From positions 1-64,000 of the forward strand of contig QHVT01000028.1 of the NCBI GenBank assembly GCA_003223645.1: DNA of 64,000 bases. Direction: 5' to 3'. The translations under genes and the position numbers were made by a program. Source of the stretch: Acidobacteriota bacterium (lineage in GTDB: Bacteria; Acidobacteriota; Thermoanaerobaculia; Gp7-AA8). How positions within the stretch are numbered: the stretch's first letter is position 1; every line of letters starts with the position of its first letter. The notes beneath the pieces were generated by a model. The model saw nothing but the letters and a program-made list of their open reading frames with translations, did not search any database and had not been told where the DNA came from. Shown here in pieces: positions 31,033 through 38,631 of this stretch.

Positions 31033-32775
31033 TCAGAAGCCTGCGACGAAGAGATGTCCCGCGTTCTGCGAGTAGATCCTGCCGTCGTTGCCGATCGAGG
31101 TCGGCGTATAGGCCGCACCGATGGCGAGTTGCTGGAAGATCTTCTTGATGAGGATGCCGTTGTTGTCGATCGCGAAGAGCCACCCGTCCTCGCTGTTCAC
31201 GTAGGACGTGCCGTTGCCGTCGACGACCCAGGCGTTCACGCACCACTCGAAGCTGTGCGGATGATCGTCCGTACACGTGACGCTGTCGTCGGGGTTGCGA
31301 TGACACGCGAGCGTATTCGTGTTCTTGTACATCCACTCGACGTTCAGGTTGTGATTGAGCTTGGTGATGAAGTACTCCTCGCCGTACGTCGGATTCGTGG
31401 CGTCGCGGTCGGACGGGCAGATCGCCTCGTTGTCGCAGTACGAGCCGGCTTCGCCATAGTGGTTTTCCTTCGTCAGTACGGAGTACGTGCCGCCGTGTGC
31501 CTGGATGCCGGGAGTGATGTCCCATCCGAAGCGATAGCCGTTGAGGTAATTGCCGTTCGCATCGAAGTGCATCAGGTGGCCCTGCGCATAGTTGTAGCGC
31601 GAGTAGGCGCCGTAGAACACCGATCCGTCGGGCGCGACGACAGGCGACGACGACGAGTCGTCGAGAACACGTCCGCCGCCGGGGCGATTCGTCGCCGGAT
31701 CGACGCCGAGATTCGCGCCGACGCGGCAGCCGCCGGGAGCGCCGTTCGGCGGAAGATTGCCGCCCGACGCGACCGGCACACCGCACCCGTCGTTGAGGCG
31801 ATCGCGCAGCGACGAGATCCACTTCACCGTGAGATCCGGATTCACGGCGATGATGTATCCCCATCGGCTGATGAGATGCGCGCGCGAGATCGTGTAGATC
31901 GTTCCGTTCGGCGCGATCGCCGGCGCGATGTTGAGCGCGGCGCGCTGCGTGCCGCACGGCACGCTCGGAGGAACCGCGGTCGGGCTCGGCGGCCACGGCA
32001 ACTGCGACGCCGGGAACGCGTTCTCGCACTGCGCATTGCCCGCGGGCGCGCCGGGCGTCAGCACGGAGTAGCTGGCTTTCGAGACGACGCCGGCCGACGT
32101 GACTTTCACGAGCCAGGAGTCGACGACGTCGTGCGAGTAGAAGCTCGGCCCGCCGTTCTGGATTTTCACGACGTTGTACAGGAGATCGCCGTTCGGCGCG
32201 ACGCTGATCGGGCTCGCGGTGTACGTCGAGTTGTTCACGTTGCTGAACGGATTGATGCGCGTGCCGGTGCCGGTCGACTTGTTGACTTTCCAGATCGAGC
32301 CGCCCGCGCCGGGAACGTAGAGGAAGCCGTTCGCCAGCGCCGGATGGAACACCGGCTCCCAGAAGTCGAGTGCGCTTCCGGGCGCCTTCCAGTCGGTCAC
32401 GAAGTTCCACTGCTCGACGAGAGTGCCGCCCGACCAGGTGAACTTCGTCTCCGCCCACGTCTGCGTGGAGTAGTCGGAGATCGAGTACGTGCCGGTCTTG
32501 CGCATCATGTAGGCGTCGTTGCCGTCGACGAGCGGCGCCTGGTAGTGCGCGAGCAGCGCCTCCTCCCCGACGAGTTGTTCACCCGCTTCCATCTCATCCC
32601 CGACGAGAAAGTCGTAGGTGATGTTGACGATGTTGCGGTCGAGACTCTGGCCGATGACGGAGGACTGTCCCGTGTGCTGGGGATCGCGCCCCCACTGTGG
32701 CCAGTCCTGCGCCAGGACGGCCGGGGCGGCGAGCAGTAGAAGAAGAATGGGAAGAATCGAGAACCGGGCTTTCAT
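31033..32775 (-). CDS. Secreted PQQ-like beta-propeller protein
   Basis: The product has 580 residues and a signal peptide (MKARFSILPILLLLLAAPAV). It opens with QDWPQWGRDPQHTGQSS, the classic entry to PQQ-like/outer-membrane-assembly propellers. Blades with GFLYVPGAGGSIWKVNKSTG, SPVVAPDGSVFYGAYSRYN and NGTSYVNSEDGWLFAIDNNG follow. Several Cys pairs fit an extracellular protein. The enzymatic role is uncertain, because no quinoprotein dehydrogenase active site is evident. ATG 32775 has AAGGAG upstream. An AT-rich promoter-like stretch lies at 32815-32845. Confidence 0.8.
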   Translation of the reverse strand: MKARFSILPILLLLLAAPAVLAQDWPQWGRDPQHTGQSSVIGQSLDRNIVNITYDFLVGDEMEAGEQLVGEEALLAHYQAPLVDGNDAYMMRKTGTYSISDYSTQTWAETKFTWSGGTLVEQWNFVTDWKAPGSALDFWEPVFHPALANGFLYVPGAGGSIWKVNKSTGTGTRINPFSNVNNSTYTASPISVAPNGDLLYNVVKIQNGGPSFYSHDVVDSWLVKVTSAGVVSKASYSVLTPGAPAGNAQCENAFPASQLPWPPSPTAVPPSVPCGTQRAALNIAPAIAPNGTIYTISRAHLISRWGYIIAVNPDLTVKWISSLRDRLNDGCGVPVASGGNLPPNGAPGGCRVGANLGVDPATNRPGGGRVLDDSSSSPVVAPDGSVFYGAYSRYNYAQGHLMHFDANGNYLNGYRFGWDITPGIQAHGGTYSVLTKENHYGEAGSYCDNEAICPSDRDATNPTYGEEYFITKLNHNLNVEWMYKNTNTLACHRNPDDSVTCTDDHPHSFEWCVNAWVVDGNGTSYVNSEDGWLFAIDNNGILIKKIFQQLAIGAAYTPTSIGNDGRIYSQNAGHLFVAGF

Positions 32776-32850
32776 AGCAATGCTCCTTTTCGTCAGATTT
32801 GACGGCAGGAGCGTATCGCTAATTAAAGTTTTAAGAAAGTAAATCCTTCC

Positions 32851-34698
32851 TTACCGTCGCTCTTTCAGTACCTCCGCTAAGACGTCAGCCCTGGAGTCTT
32901 CCCTCTGTAGATGCGGATAACGCGCTCCGCCGTGGTAGTCGACGGCGTAGGTGCGGAAGAACTCGCCGTTCTGCGCAAGGATCTCGATCGGCGCGCTCGA
33001 CGACTTCGCTTCGCTGAGCGCGTGGTCGAGCGCCGCTCGCGTCCAGCGGCGGCCGTTGACGGCGATGACCTTCATCCCCGGTCCCAAGCCGGCTTTCGCG
33101 GCGGGGAGTCCGAGAACGACATCGCGGATCGTGCCGCTGTCTTTTTGCAGCGAGAAGCCGAGCGAGTAGGTGTAGTCGTGAATCTCGCGGCGCTTCTCGT
33201 TCACGACGATGACGTCGTTCGGCGTGTCGTTGTAGACGAGCTTCCAGCCGTCGTTCGTGAGGCCGCCGATCGGCGCGCGCGGACTGAGCGACGTGAGCCG
33301 CGCGGTGAGATGCGCGCGCCAGTCGTACGGCGCGACGGTGTTGAGGCTCGCGACGAGGTCGTCGAACGTGTACGGCTTCAGCGCGGGGAAGCCGCTCTCG
33401 CCGCCGTGAAAGCGGCGGATGAAGTCATCGAGCGACGCGCGGCCGTTCGTCTTCTGGCGAATGATCGAGTCGACTTCGAGCCAGAGCAGGATCGACTCGT
33501 CGTAGAAGTCGGTGCCGCGCCGCAGCGAGCTCCACGCCGTCGGACTGCCGAACAGGATCTGCGCGGACCGCGCGGTGTCGGCGAGCGGACGCCACGTGCG
33601 CCCGGGCTGCTGATCGAATCCGGCGGCGACCATCGCGACGTCTTCGCGCCAGTAGTCGGGCGTCCACAAGCCGGAGCGCGTGGCGAGCAGGAGACCGAGG
33701 TATTGCGTGAGACCTTCGTAGACCCAGAGGAGATCGCCTTCCATCGGCTTCTGATAGTCGGGGCTGAGGAGACCGGCGGGACGGCGGTACTTGCCGTTCC
33801 ACGAATGCACGTACTCGTGCGAGAGGAGTCCGGCCAGCGAGCGTCGATAGTCGGCGAGCGTCGACTCTTCCATGCGGTCGTCGCTCGACTCGTGATGCTC
33901 GAGTCCGAAGTGCGCGACGTTGTCGCTCAGCGTGAGCAGCCAGTCGTAGTGGCGGAAGTGATACGCGCCGAAGAGCGCGCCCGCTTCGGCGACGAGCTTG
34001 CCATAGTCGTCGGCGAATGACGGCCACGTTTCGATCGCCGCCGCGCTGTCGCCCGAGATGTCGATGCGATGTGCCGGCGCATTCTTCACCGCCGGCAGCT
34101 CGACCTTCTTGATGTGCGTGCCGATCAGCACCGGCGAGTCGATGTAGGTCATCAGCGACGCCGGCTTGTAGTCGACGCGCTTCGCCGACTCGCTCGCGAC
34201 GTCGAGCGGGCTCGCGGTCGTCCATCCCTCCGGCAGCACGATCGATCCCTCGACTGTCATGTCGTCCGCGGATTTGCCGGGAGGAAAGAGAAGGAGCGTG
34301 TTCCAACTGACGATCGCGAGATGCTCCGTCGCGCTCGGCCCCGCGGTGAACGCGCGCTCGCCGGTGGGGGAGAGGTAGGCGAGCGTCGCATCGATCGACG
34401 TCGCGCCGCGCGGCACGACGAGATTGAACGCGAACATATCGAGCGGATCGCGCTGCCACTCGACCGGCGCGCCGTTCGCCTGAAAATGCACGTCGACGAG
34501 ATCCGTGATCGGCCCGGTCGGCCCATGCTCGCCCGGAATCCACTTCGCGTACACCAGCCGCATCGGCCCCGGAGCCGCCGGAATCGTGAGCTGCGCGCGA
34601 AAAATCTTGCGCGGCGTGTCCGTAGCGTCGACGACGACGCGAATGGGTTGGGCGGAGAGGGAGAGAGCGAAGGCGAGGAGAAGGAGCAGTCGCTTCAT
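32851..34698 (-). CDS. M61-family aminopeptidase with PDZ domain
   Basis: The 615-residue product has a signal peptide (MKRLLLLLAFALSLSA) and an N-terminal beta domain (about 20-180). The M61 catalytic domain has HEYVHSWNGKYRRP (HExxH, near 308) and the third ligand in LLWVYEGLTQYLG. A C-terminal PDZ-like region contains GLPAAKAGLGPGMKVIAVNG. M61 enzymes release N-terminal Gly or other residues from peptides. The start was set at 34698; the open frame above is repeat DNA. All zinc ligands are present. Confidence 0.9.
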   Translation of the reverse strand: MKRLLLLLAFALSLSAQPIRVVVDATDTPRKIFRAQLTIPAAPGPMRLVYAKWIPGEHGPTGPITDLVDVHFQANGAPVEWQRDPLDMFAFNLVVPRGATSIDATLAYLSPTGERAFTAGPSATEHLAIVSWNTLLLFPPGKSADDMTVEGSIVLPEGWTTASPLDVASESAKRVDYKPASLMTYIDSPVLIGTHIKKVELPAVKNAPAHRIDISGDSAAAIETWPSFADDYGKLVAEAGALFGAYHFRHYDWLLTLSDNVAHFGLEHHESSDDRMEESTLADYRRSLAGLLSHEYVHSWNGKYRRPAGLLSPDYQKPMEGDLLWVYEGLTQYLGLLLATRSGLWTPDYWREDVAMVAAGFDQQPGRTWRPLADTARSAQILFGSPTAWSSLRRGTDFYDESILLWLEVDSIIRQKTNGRASLDDFIRRFHGGESGFPALKPYTFDDLVASLNTVAPYDWRAHLTARLTSLSPRAPIGGLTNDGWKLVYNDTPNDVIVVNEKRREIHDYTYSLGFSLQKDSGTIRDVVLGLPAAKAGLGPGMKVIAVNGRRWTRAALDHALSEAKSSSAPIEILAQNGEFFRTYAVDYHGGARYPHLQREDSRADVLAEVLKERR

Positions 34699-34759
34699 GG
34701 CGGGGGATTTTAGTCGCTTCGCTCGCCGCCCGCCCCGTACTGACGCACCGTCCCTCTCA

Positions 34760-34885
34760 ATCAACACTATCTCCCGTGCCCGTGCCCGTGCCCGCTCCCG
34801 CGCCCGGGGCGGGCGGCAACGTTCGTTGCTTACTTGCCCCCCCACCCCGAGCCCGGGCGCGGAAGCGGGCACGGGCGCGGGATTT
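34760..34885. repeat. Low-complexity GTGCCC palindrome
   Basis: CCCGTGCCCGTGCCCGTGCC with CGCTCCCGCGCCCGGGGCGG at the left is mirrored as CCCGGGCGCGGAAGCGGG with CACGGGCGCGGG at the right, about 40 bases apart. It occupies the gap between modC and the M61 peptidase gene and shows no gene. Confidence 0.7.
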
Positions 34886-34890
34886 CTGCG

Positions 34891-35493
34891 TTACTCCCGC
34901 ACCACCCGCCCTTTCTCCATCATCACGATCTCCTCGCAAATCACATTCGCCTCCGCGAGGTCGTGCGTGACATAGACCATCGGGATCGGGAATTCGTCGC
35001 GGATGCGGACTAAGTGTTCCAACACGCGCGCGCGGAGCTCGGTGTCGACGCCGGCGAGGGGCTCGTCGAGGAGGAGGACTTGCGGATGGCTGAGCAGCGC
35101 GCGTGCGAGGGCGACGCGTTTTCGCTCGCCGCCGCTGAGGCGTTCCACGCCGCGGTCGAGGAGGTGCGCGATGTCGAGAACATTGATCACCGCGTCGTCC
35201 AGGTCTCCGCCGTAGGTGATGTTTTGCCGCACGGAGAGATGGGGAAAGAGCGCGTCGTCCTGCGGGACGTAGCCGACGTTTCGTTTTCGCGGCGGGAGAC
35301 TCGTGACGTCGCGGTCGTGAATGGCAATCGAGCCGCGCGCCGGTTTGCGAAGGCCGGCGATAAGTTCGAGGACGGATGTTTTTCCCGCGCCGGATGGTCC
35401 GTACAACGCGGTCGTGCGCGCGCTCATGGCGACGCTCACTTCGAGCGTGAAGTGTGCGAGCGGCAGTACGACGTCGCGCAGCACGACGCTCAT
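34891..35493 (-). CDS. modC: Molybdate ABC transporter ATPase
   Basis: The 200-residue product has Walker A GPSGAGKTSVLE, Q-loop GYVPQDDALFPHL, signature LSGGERKRVALARALLSHP and Walker B LLLDEPLAGVD. It lacks the C-terminal TOBE domain of long ModC proteins, so it is a short form. ATG 35493 overlaps the modB stop (ATGA). It is the third gene of modABC and drives molybdate or tungstate uptake. Confidence 0.88.
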   Translation of the reverse strand: MSVVLRDVVLPLAHFTLEVSVAMSARTTALYGPSGAGKTSVLELIAGLRKPARGSIAIHDRDVTSLPPRKRNVGYVPQDDALFPHLSVRQNITYGGDLDDAVINVLDIAHLLDRGVERLSGGERKRVALARALLSHPQVLLLDEPLAGVDTELRARVLEHLVRIRDEFPIPMVYVTHDLAEANVICEEIVMMEKGRVVRE

Positions 35494-36149
35494 CGATGGC
35501 GCCTCGTGGTGGCTTCGGCGATCCAGACGGCGGCGAAGGCGATGACGACGGCGTAGCCGAGGAGGCGAAAGGCGTCGGGATCGCGCCCGAGCTGCACGAG
35601 GTTGTAGATCGCGAGCGAGAGCGTCATCGTGCGGCCGGGGATGCTGCCCGCGACGAGAATGGTCGCGCCGAATTCGCCGATCGCGCGCGCGAACGCGAGG
35701 AGCATTCCGGAGATGATGCCGCGCGCCGCGAGCGGCAGCGTGATGGTCGCGAAGACGCGCGCGTCCGTCGCACCGAGCGTCCGCGCGATTTGCTCGAAGC
35801 GCGGGTTCACTTCCTCGAACGCAACGCGCGCGGCGCGCACGAGCAGCGGGAAGGACATCACCATCATCGCGGCGACGACCGCGCGCCAGGTGAAGACGAT
35901 GTCGACATTCAGCGCGCGATGGAGCCAGCCGCCGATCGCGCCGCGGCGGCCGAGGAGATGAAGGAGGATGAGGCCCGTCGCGACGGGCGGCATGACGAGC
36001 GGCAGCGCGACGAGTGTTTCGACGAGCGACTTGCCGAACCACGTGCGACGCGCGAGGAGCCAGGCGACGGCGAGCGCGGGCGGGACGATGAGGAGGGTCG
36101 AGAGCGCCGCGGTGCGGAGCGTCAGCGCGACGATCGACCAGTCGTTCAT
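35490..36149 (-). CDS. modB: Molybdate ABC transporter permease
   Basis: The 219-residue product has five to six helices. The binding-protein-dependent permease loop reads ARTLGATDARVFATITLPLA, followed by FARAIGEFGATILVAG, the ModB-typical EFGAT motif. The start at 36149 overlaps the modA stop by 4 bases. The length matches ModB. Confidence 0.9.
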   Translation of the reverse strand: MNDWSIVALTLRTAALSTLLIVPPALAVAWLLARRTWFGKSLVETLVALPLVMPPVATGLILLHLLGRRGAIGGWLHRALNVDIVFTWRAVVAAMMVMSFPLLVRAARVAFEEVNPRFEQIARTLGATDARVFATITLPLAARGIISGMLLAFARAIGEFGATILVAGSIPGRTMTLSLAIYNLVQLGRDPDAFRLLGYAVVIAFAAVWIAEATTRRHR

Positions 36150-36859
36150 TGCACTTTGAAGGGATGGACGATGAAGCGATGCTTCTCGAAGATACGCATC
36201 GCTACCGGCGACTTCACGAACGCGAGAAACTTGCGCGCGGCGTCCGGCTGCTCCGCATTCTTCATCAGCGCGAACGGATACGAGATCCGCGGTCCCTCGG
36301 ACACCATGAAGCGCGGCATGTGCGGCACCGGCTCCACGTCCGTGCGATAGACGATCGCGACGTCGGCATTGCCCGCGCGCACGGCAGCGAGCGCGGCGCG
36401 CACGTTCTCCGTCGGGATCACGTTCGGCTCGATCTGTTTCCAGAGGCCGATGCTCGTCAGCCACTGCCGCGCGTAAATGCCGGCCGGCACGGTCGACGGC
36501 TCACCCATCGCGATCTTCTTTCCGATGAGCTCCGGCGGACGGCGGATCATCGTCCCCACGATCACGAGCGAGTTGGAGATGAAGCTGACGCGCGTCTCCT
36601 TCACGATCAGGTCTTTCTTCTGGAGCGCGTCCATCTTCAGCTCGTCGGCGGAGAAGAAGAGATCCGCCGGCGCACCGTCCTCGATCTGCCGCGCGAGCGT
36701 GCTCGATCCGGCGAAGTTGAAAACGATGCGATCGCGGCTCTGCTTTTCGTAGGCGCCGGCGATCTCCTGCATCACGTCGGTGAGGCTCGCCGCCGCGAAC
36801 ACGCGTACTTCAGCGGCGTGGAGGTTGAGCGCGATGAGGAGAGGGAGGATGAAGCGCAT
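36146..36859 (-). CDS. modA: Molybdate-binding periplasmic protein
   Basis: The 237-residue product has a signal peptide (MRFILPLLIALNLHA). Oxyanion-binding motifs follow: VFAAASLTDVMQEIAGAYE and FNFAGSSTLARQIEDGAPAD, then FFSADELKMD and ADVAIVYRTD. It captures molybdate or tungstate for ModBC. A ModE-like palindrome lies directly upstream of the ATG, and a TATACT hexamer lies within it, so the leader would be very short. Confidence 0.92.
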   Translation of the reverse strand: MRFILPLLIALNLHAAEVRVFAAASLTDVMQEIAGAYEKQSRDRIVFNFAGSSTLARQIEDGAPADLFFSADELKMDALQKKDLIVKETRVSFISNSLVIVGTMIRRPPELIGKKIAMGEPSTVPAGIYARQWLTSIGLWKQIEPNVIPTENVRAALAAVRAGNADVAIVYRTDVEPVPHMPRFMVSEGPRISYPFALMKNAEQPDAARKFLAFVKSPVAMRIFEKHRFIVHPFKVQ

Positions 36860-36885
36860 GCGATATCTTTTGCGGAGTATATCGC
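36860..36885 (-). promoter_or_regulatory. ModE-like operator at the mod promoter
   Basis: GCGATAT (36860-36866) and ATATCGC (36879-36885) form a perfect dyad with a 12-base centre, one base before the modA ATG. Known ModE boxes have similar CGATATA half-sites. The dyad covers a TATACT -10-like hexamer, so binding would block initiation. The ModE-like gene at 37862 is the obvious binder. Confidence 0.5.
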
Positions 36886-36888
36886 TGA

Positions 36889-36964
36889 CTTTGGACTGCG
36901 GCAGCTACGCTGCCGCTTTCCGATACGTATACGAAAGCGGCGGCGCAGCCGCCGCAGTCCAAAG
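36889..36964. repeat. CTTTGGACTGCGG palindromic repeat
   Basis: CTTTGGACTGCGG at the left is inverted as CCGCAGTCCAAAG at the right. Inner hairpins GGCAGCTACGCTGCC and GCGGCGGCGCAGCCGCCGC flank a central CGATACGTATACG. It separates the divergent modA and DUF2059 genes. Confidence 0.8.
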
Positions 36965-36979
36965 TACAATCATCCAATC

Positions 36980-37861
36980 ATGCGAAAACTTCTTGTCGTC
37001 GTGGCGGCGCTGGCCGTTTCACTCCCGCTGTTCGCCACGGAGCCGAATCCGTCGGCACGCCAGCGCGAACTGGTCCTGAAGCTTCTCGATCAGATGAACA
37101 TGGGACAGACGATCGCGAAGCTGACGGACGCGATTTTCGCGCAGATGGAGAAGCAATTTCTGGATGCGGCAGACGCCAGTGGTGGAAAGCCGGAGGCAAC
37201 CGCCGAGGCGAAAGAGGCGTATGCGGCGTTTCGCCAGAAGGCGGCCAAGATCGACTTCGCAGGCCTGATGACGGAAGCGTACGTTCGCATCTACTCGAAA
37301 TACTTCACGGAAGCGGAGCTGCAGGATTTGGCCGTGTTTTACGCCACTCCGACCGGAAAGAAGAGCATCGACGTTCTGCCGCAACTGTTCCGCGAGGGGA
37401 TGGAAGCGGGAGAGCGCGAGCTGGGACCGAAGCTCGAACAGGTGATGGCGGAGGTCGCGGCGGACCAGCAGAAGAAGCGGCCGTGGCGGCGCACGATGAC
37501 GGACATTCGCAGCGCGGCGACGGCACTCGAGTCGTATGCAGTCGACCACGACACCTTCCCGACCGGTGACTACGCGTCGCTGAAATCGGTGTTGATTCCT
37601 ACCTACATTCGCGAGCTTCCGGAGAAAGACGCGTGGGGACATCCCTTCGCGTACATCGTGTCGCCGGATCAGAAGCATTACCGGATCGTGAGCGCCGGCT
37701 CCGACTCGATTTTCGATTGGGACAGCAGGACGATCAAAACGCCGGCGAACGAGGAGTCGCCGTCGGTCGTCTATCGCGACCGCCTCGAGGACGACATCAT
37801 TTATCAGGACGCGAGCTTCCTTCAGCTTCCGGTGCAGGCGAAGCAGGACGAGGACCACTGA
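36980..37861 (+). CDS. DUF2059 protein fused to a pseudopilin (GspG)-like domain
   Basis: The product has 293 residues. The signal peptide (1-19) is followed by a DUF2059 helical domain at about 25-155 (ARQRELVLKLLDQMNMGQTI, SKYFTEAELQDLAVFYATPT, GKKSIDVLPQL). From about 165 a domain like the C-terminal half of type II secretion major pseudopilins follows: MTDIRSAATALESYAVDHDT, FPTG, DAWGHPFAYIVSPDQKHY, RIVSAGSDSIFDW. No N-terminal pilin helix is present, so it is not an assembled pilin. The combination is unusual. ATG 36980 begins the signal peptide. Confidence 0.75.
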   Translation: MRKLLVVVAALAVSLPLFATEPNPSARQRELVLKLLDQMNMGQTIAKLTDAIFAQMEKQFLDAADASGGKPEATAEAKEAYAAFRQKAAKIDFAGLMTEAYVRIYSKYFTEAELQDLAVFYATPTGKKSIDVLPQLFREGMEAGERELGPKLEQVMAEVAADQQKKRPWRRTMTDIRSAATALESYAVDHDTFPTGDYASLKSVLIPTYIRELPEKDAWGHPFAYIVSPDQKHYRIVSAGSDSIFDWDSRTIKTPANEESPSVVYRDRLEDDIIYQDASFLQLPVQAKQDEDH

Positions 37862-38209
37862 TCAGCGCAGCTTTCTGCGCATCGCCTGCCACTCCCGTCC
37901 GATTGCGTCGGCGGCTTTCTTTTCCATCGCGCGATACAGCCGCAGCACTTCGTCGCCGCGCGCGGTGAGGCGCGCGCCGCCCTGCGCCACGCCGCCGCGC
38001 ACTTTCTCGACGAGCGGCGAGCGGAACGCCGCGTTCATCACGCGCACGAGCGACCACGCGCGCATGTACGACATCTCCAGCTCTTCCGCGGCCGCGCGGA
38101 TCGAGCCGCTCTTCGCGATCGCGTCGAGGAGGTCGGCCTTGCCGGGTCCGAACACGATCGTGCCGTTCTCTCCGGTCACGCGGATGCGCGGGCGCACGCT
38201 GTAACGCAC
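37862..38209 (-). CDS. ModE-like winged-helix regulator (DNA-binding domain only)
   Basis: The product has 115 residues. FGPGKADLLDAIAKSGSIRA, then AAEELEMSYMRAWSLVRVMN, and the wing GGARLTARGDEVLRLYRAME match the N-terminal LysR-type domain of ModE. The molybdate-binding TOBE domains are absent, so metal sensing must come from elsewhere or be lost. It starts at GTG 38209. It lies near modABC, separated by the DUF2059-pseudopilin gene on the other strand. It is the likely binder of the operator at 36860. Confidence 0.78.
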   Translation of the reverse strand: MRYSVRPRIRVTGENGTIVFGPGKADLLDAIAKSGSIRAAAEELEMSYMRAWSLVRVMNAAFRSPLVEKVRGGVAQGGARLTARGDEVLRLYRAMEKKAADAIGREWQAMRRKLR

Positions 38210-38238
38210 GCGCGCGATGATACGGCTACACTCCTCGC

Positions 38239-38631
38239 ATGCGAGCCGCGGTCGTCCTGTCGCTCCTGCTCACCGCCTGCGCCACCGTCGCGCCGCCGGT
38301 CGAAAACGCCGTTCTCGCCGACCGCCTTTTCTGCGGCCGCACGATTCCCGGCGGCGGCGTGGTGTCGGACGAAGAGTGGAGCTCGTTCGTCGCCGACTTC
38401 GTGACGCCGCGCTATCCGCAGGGTCTCACGATCTGGCGCGCCGAAGGGCAGTGGCGCGAGAAAGACGGCACGCTCGCGCACGAGCCGGTGATGGTCATCG
38501 AGATCCTGCATCCGCTGTCGCTCGAGCACGACCGCACGATCAACGAGATCGCGGCCGAATACAAACGGCGCTTTCACCAGGAGGCGGTGCTGCGCGTGAC
38601 GCTTCCCGCGCGGATGGACTTCATCGAATGA
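38239..38631 (+). CDS. DUF3574 lipoprotein
   Basis: The product has 130 residues. The lipobox LLTAC at 11-15 is followed by the DUF3574 domain: DRLFCGRTIPGGGVVSDEEW, FVTPRYPQGLTIWRAEGQW, EHDRTINEIAAEYKRRFHQE, VLRV. The function is unknown. Its stop overlaps the kinase start by 4 bases (ATGA), so the two genes are coupled. Confidence 0.82.
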   Translation: MRAAVVLSLLLTACATVAPPVENAVLADRLFCGRTIPGGGVVSDEEWSSFVADFVTPRYPQGLTIWRAEGQWREKDGTLAHEPVMVIEILHPLSLEHDRTINEIAAEYKRRFHQEAVLRVTLPARMDFIE

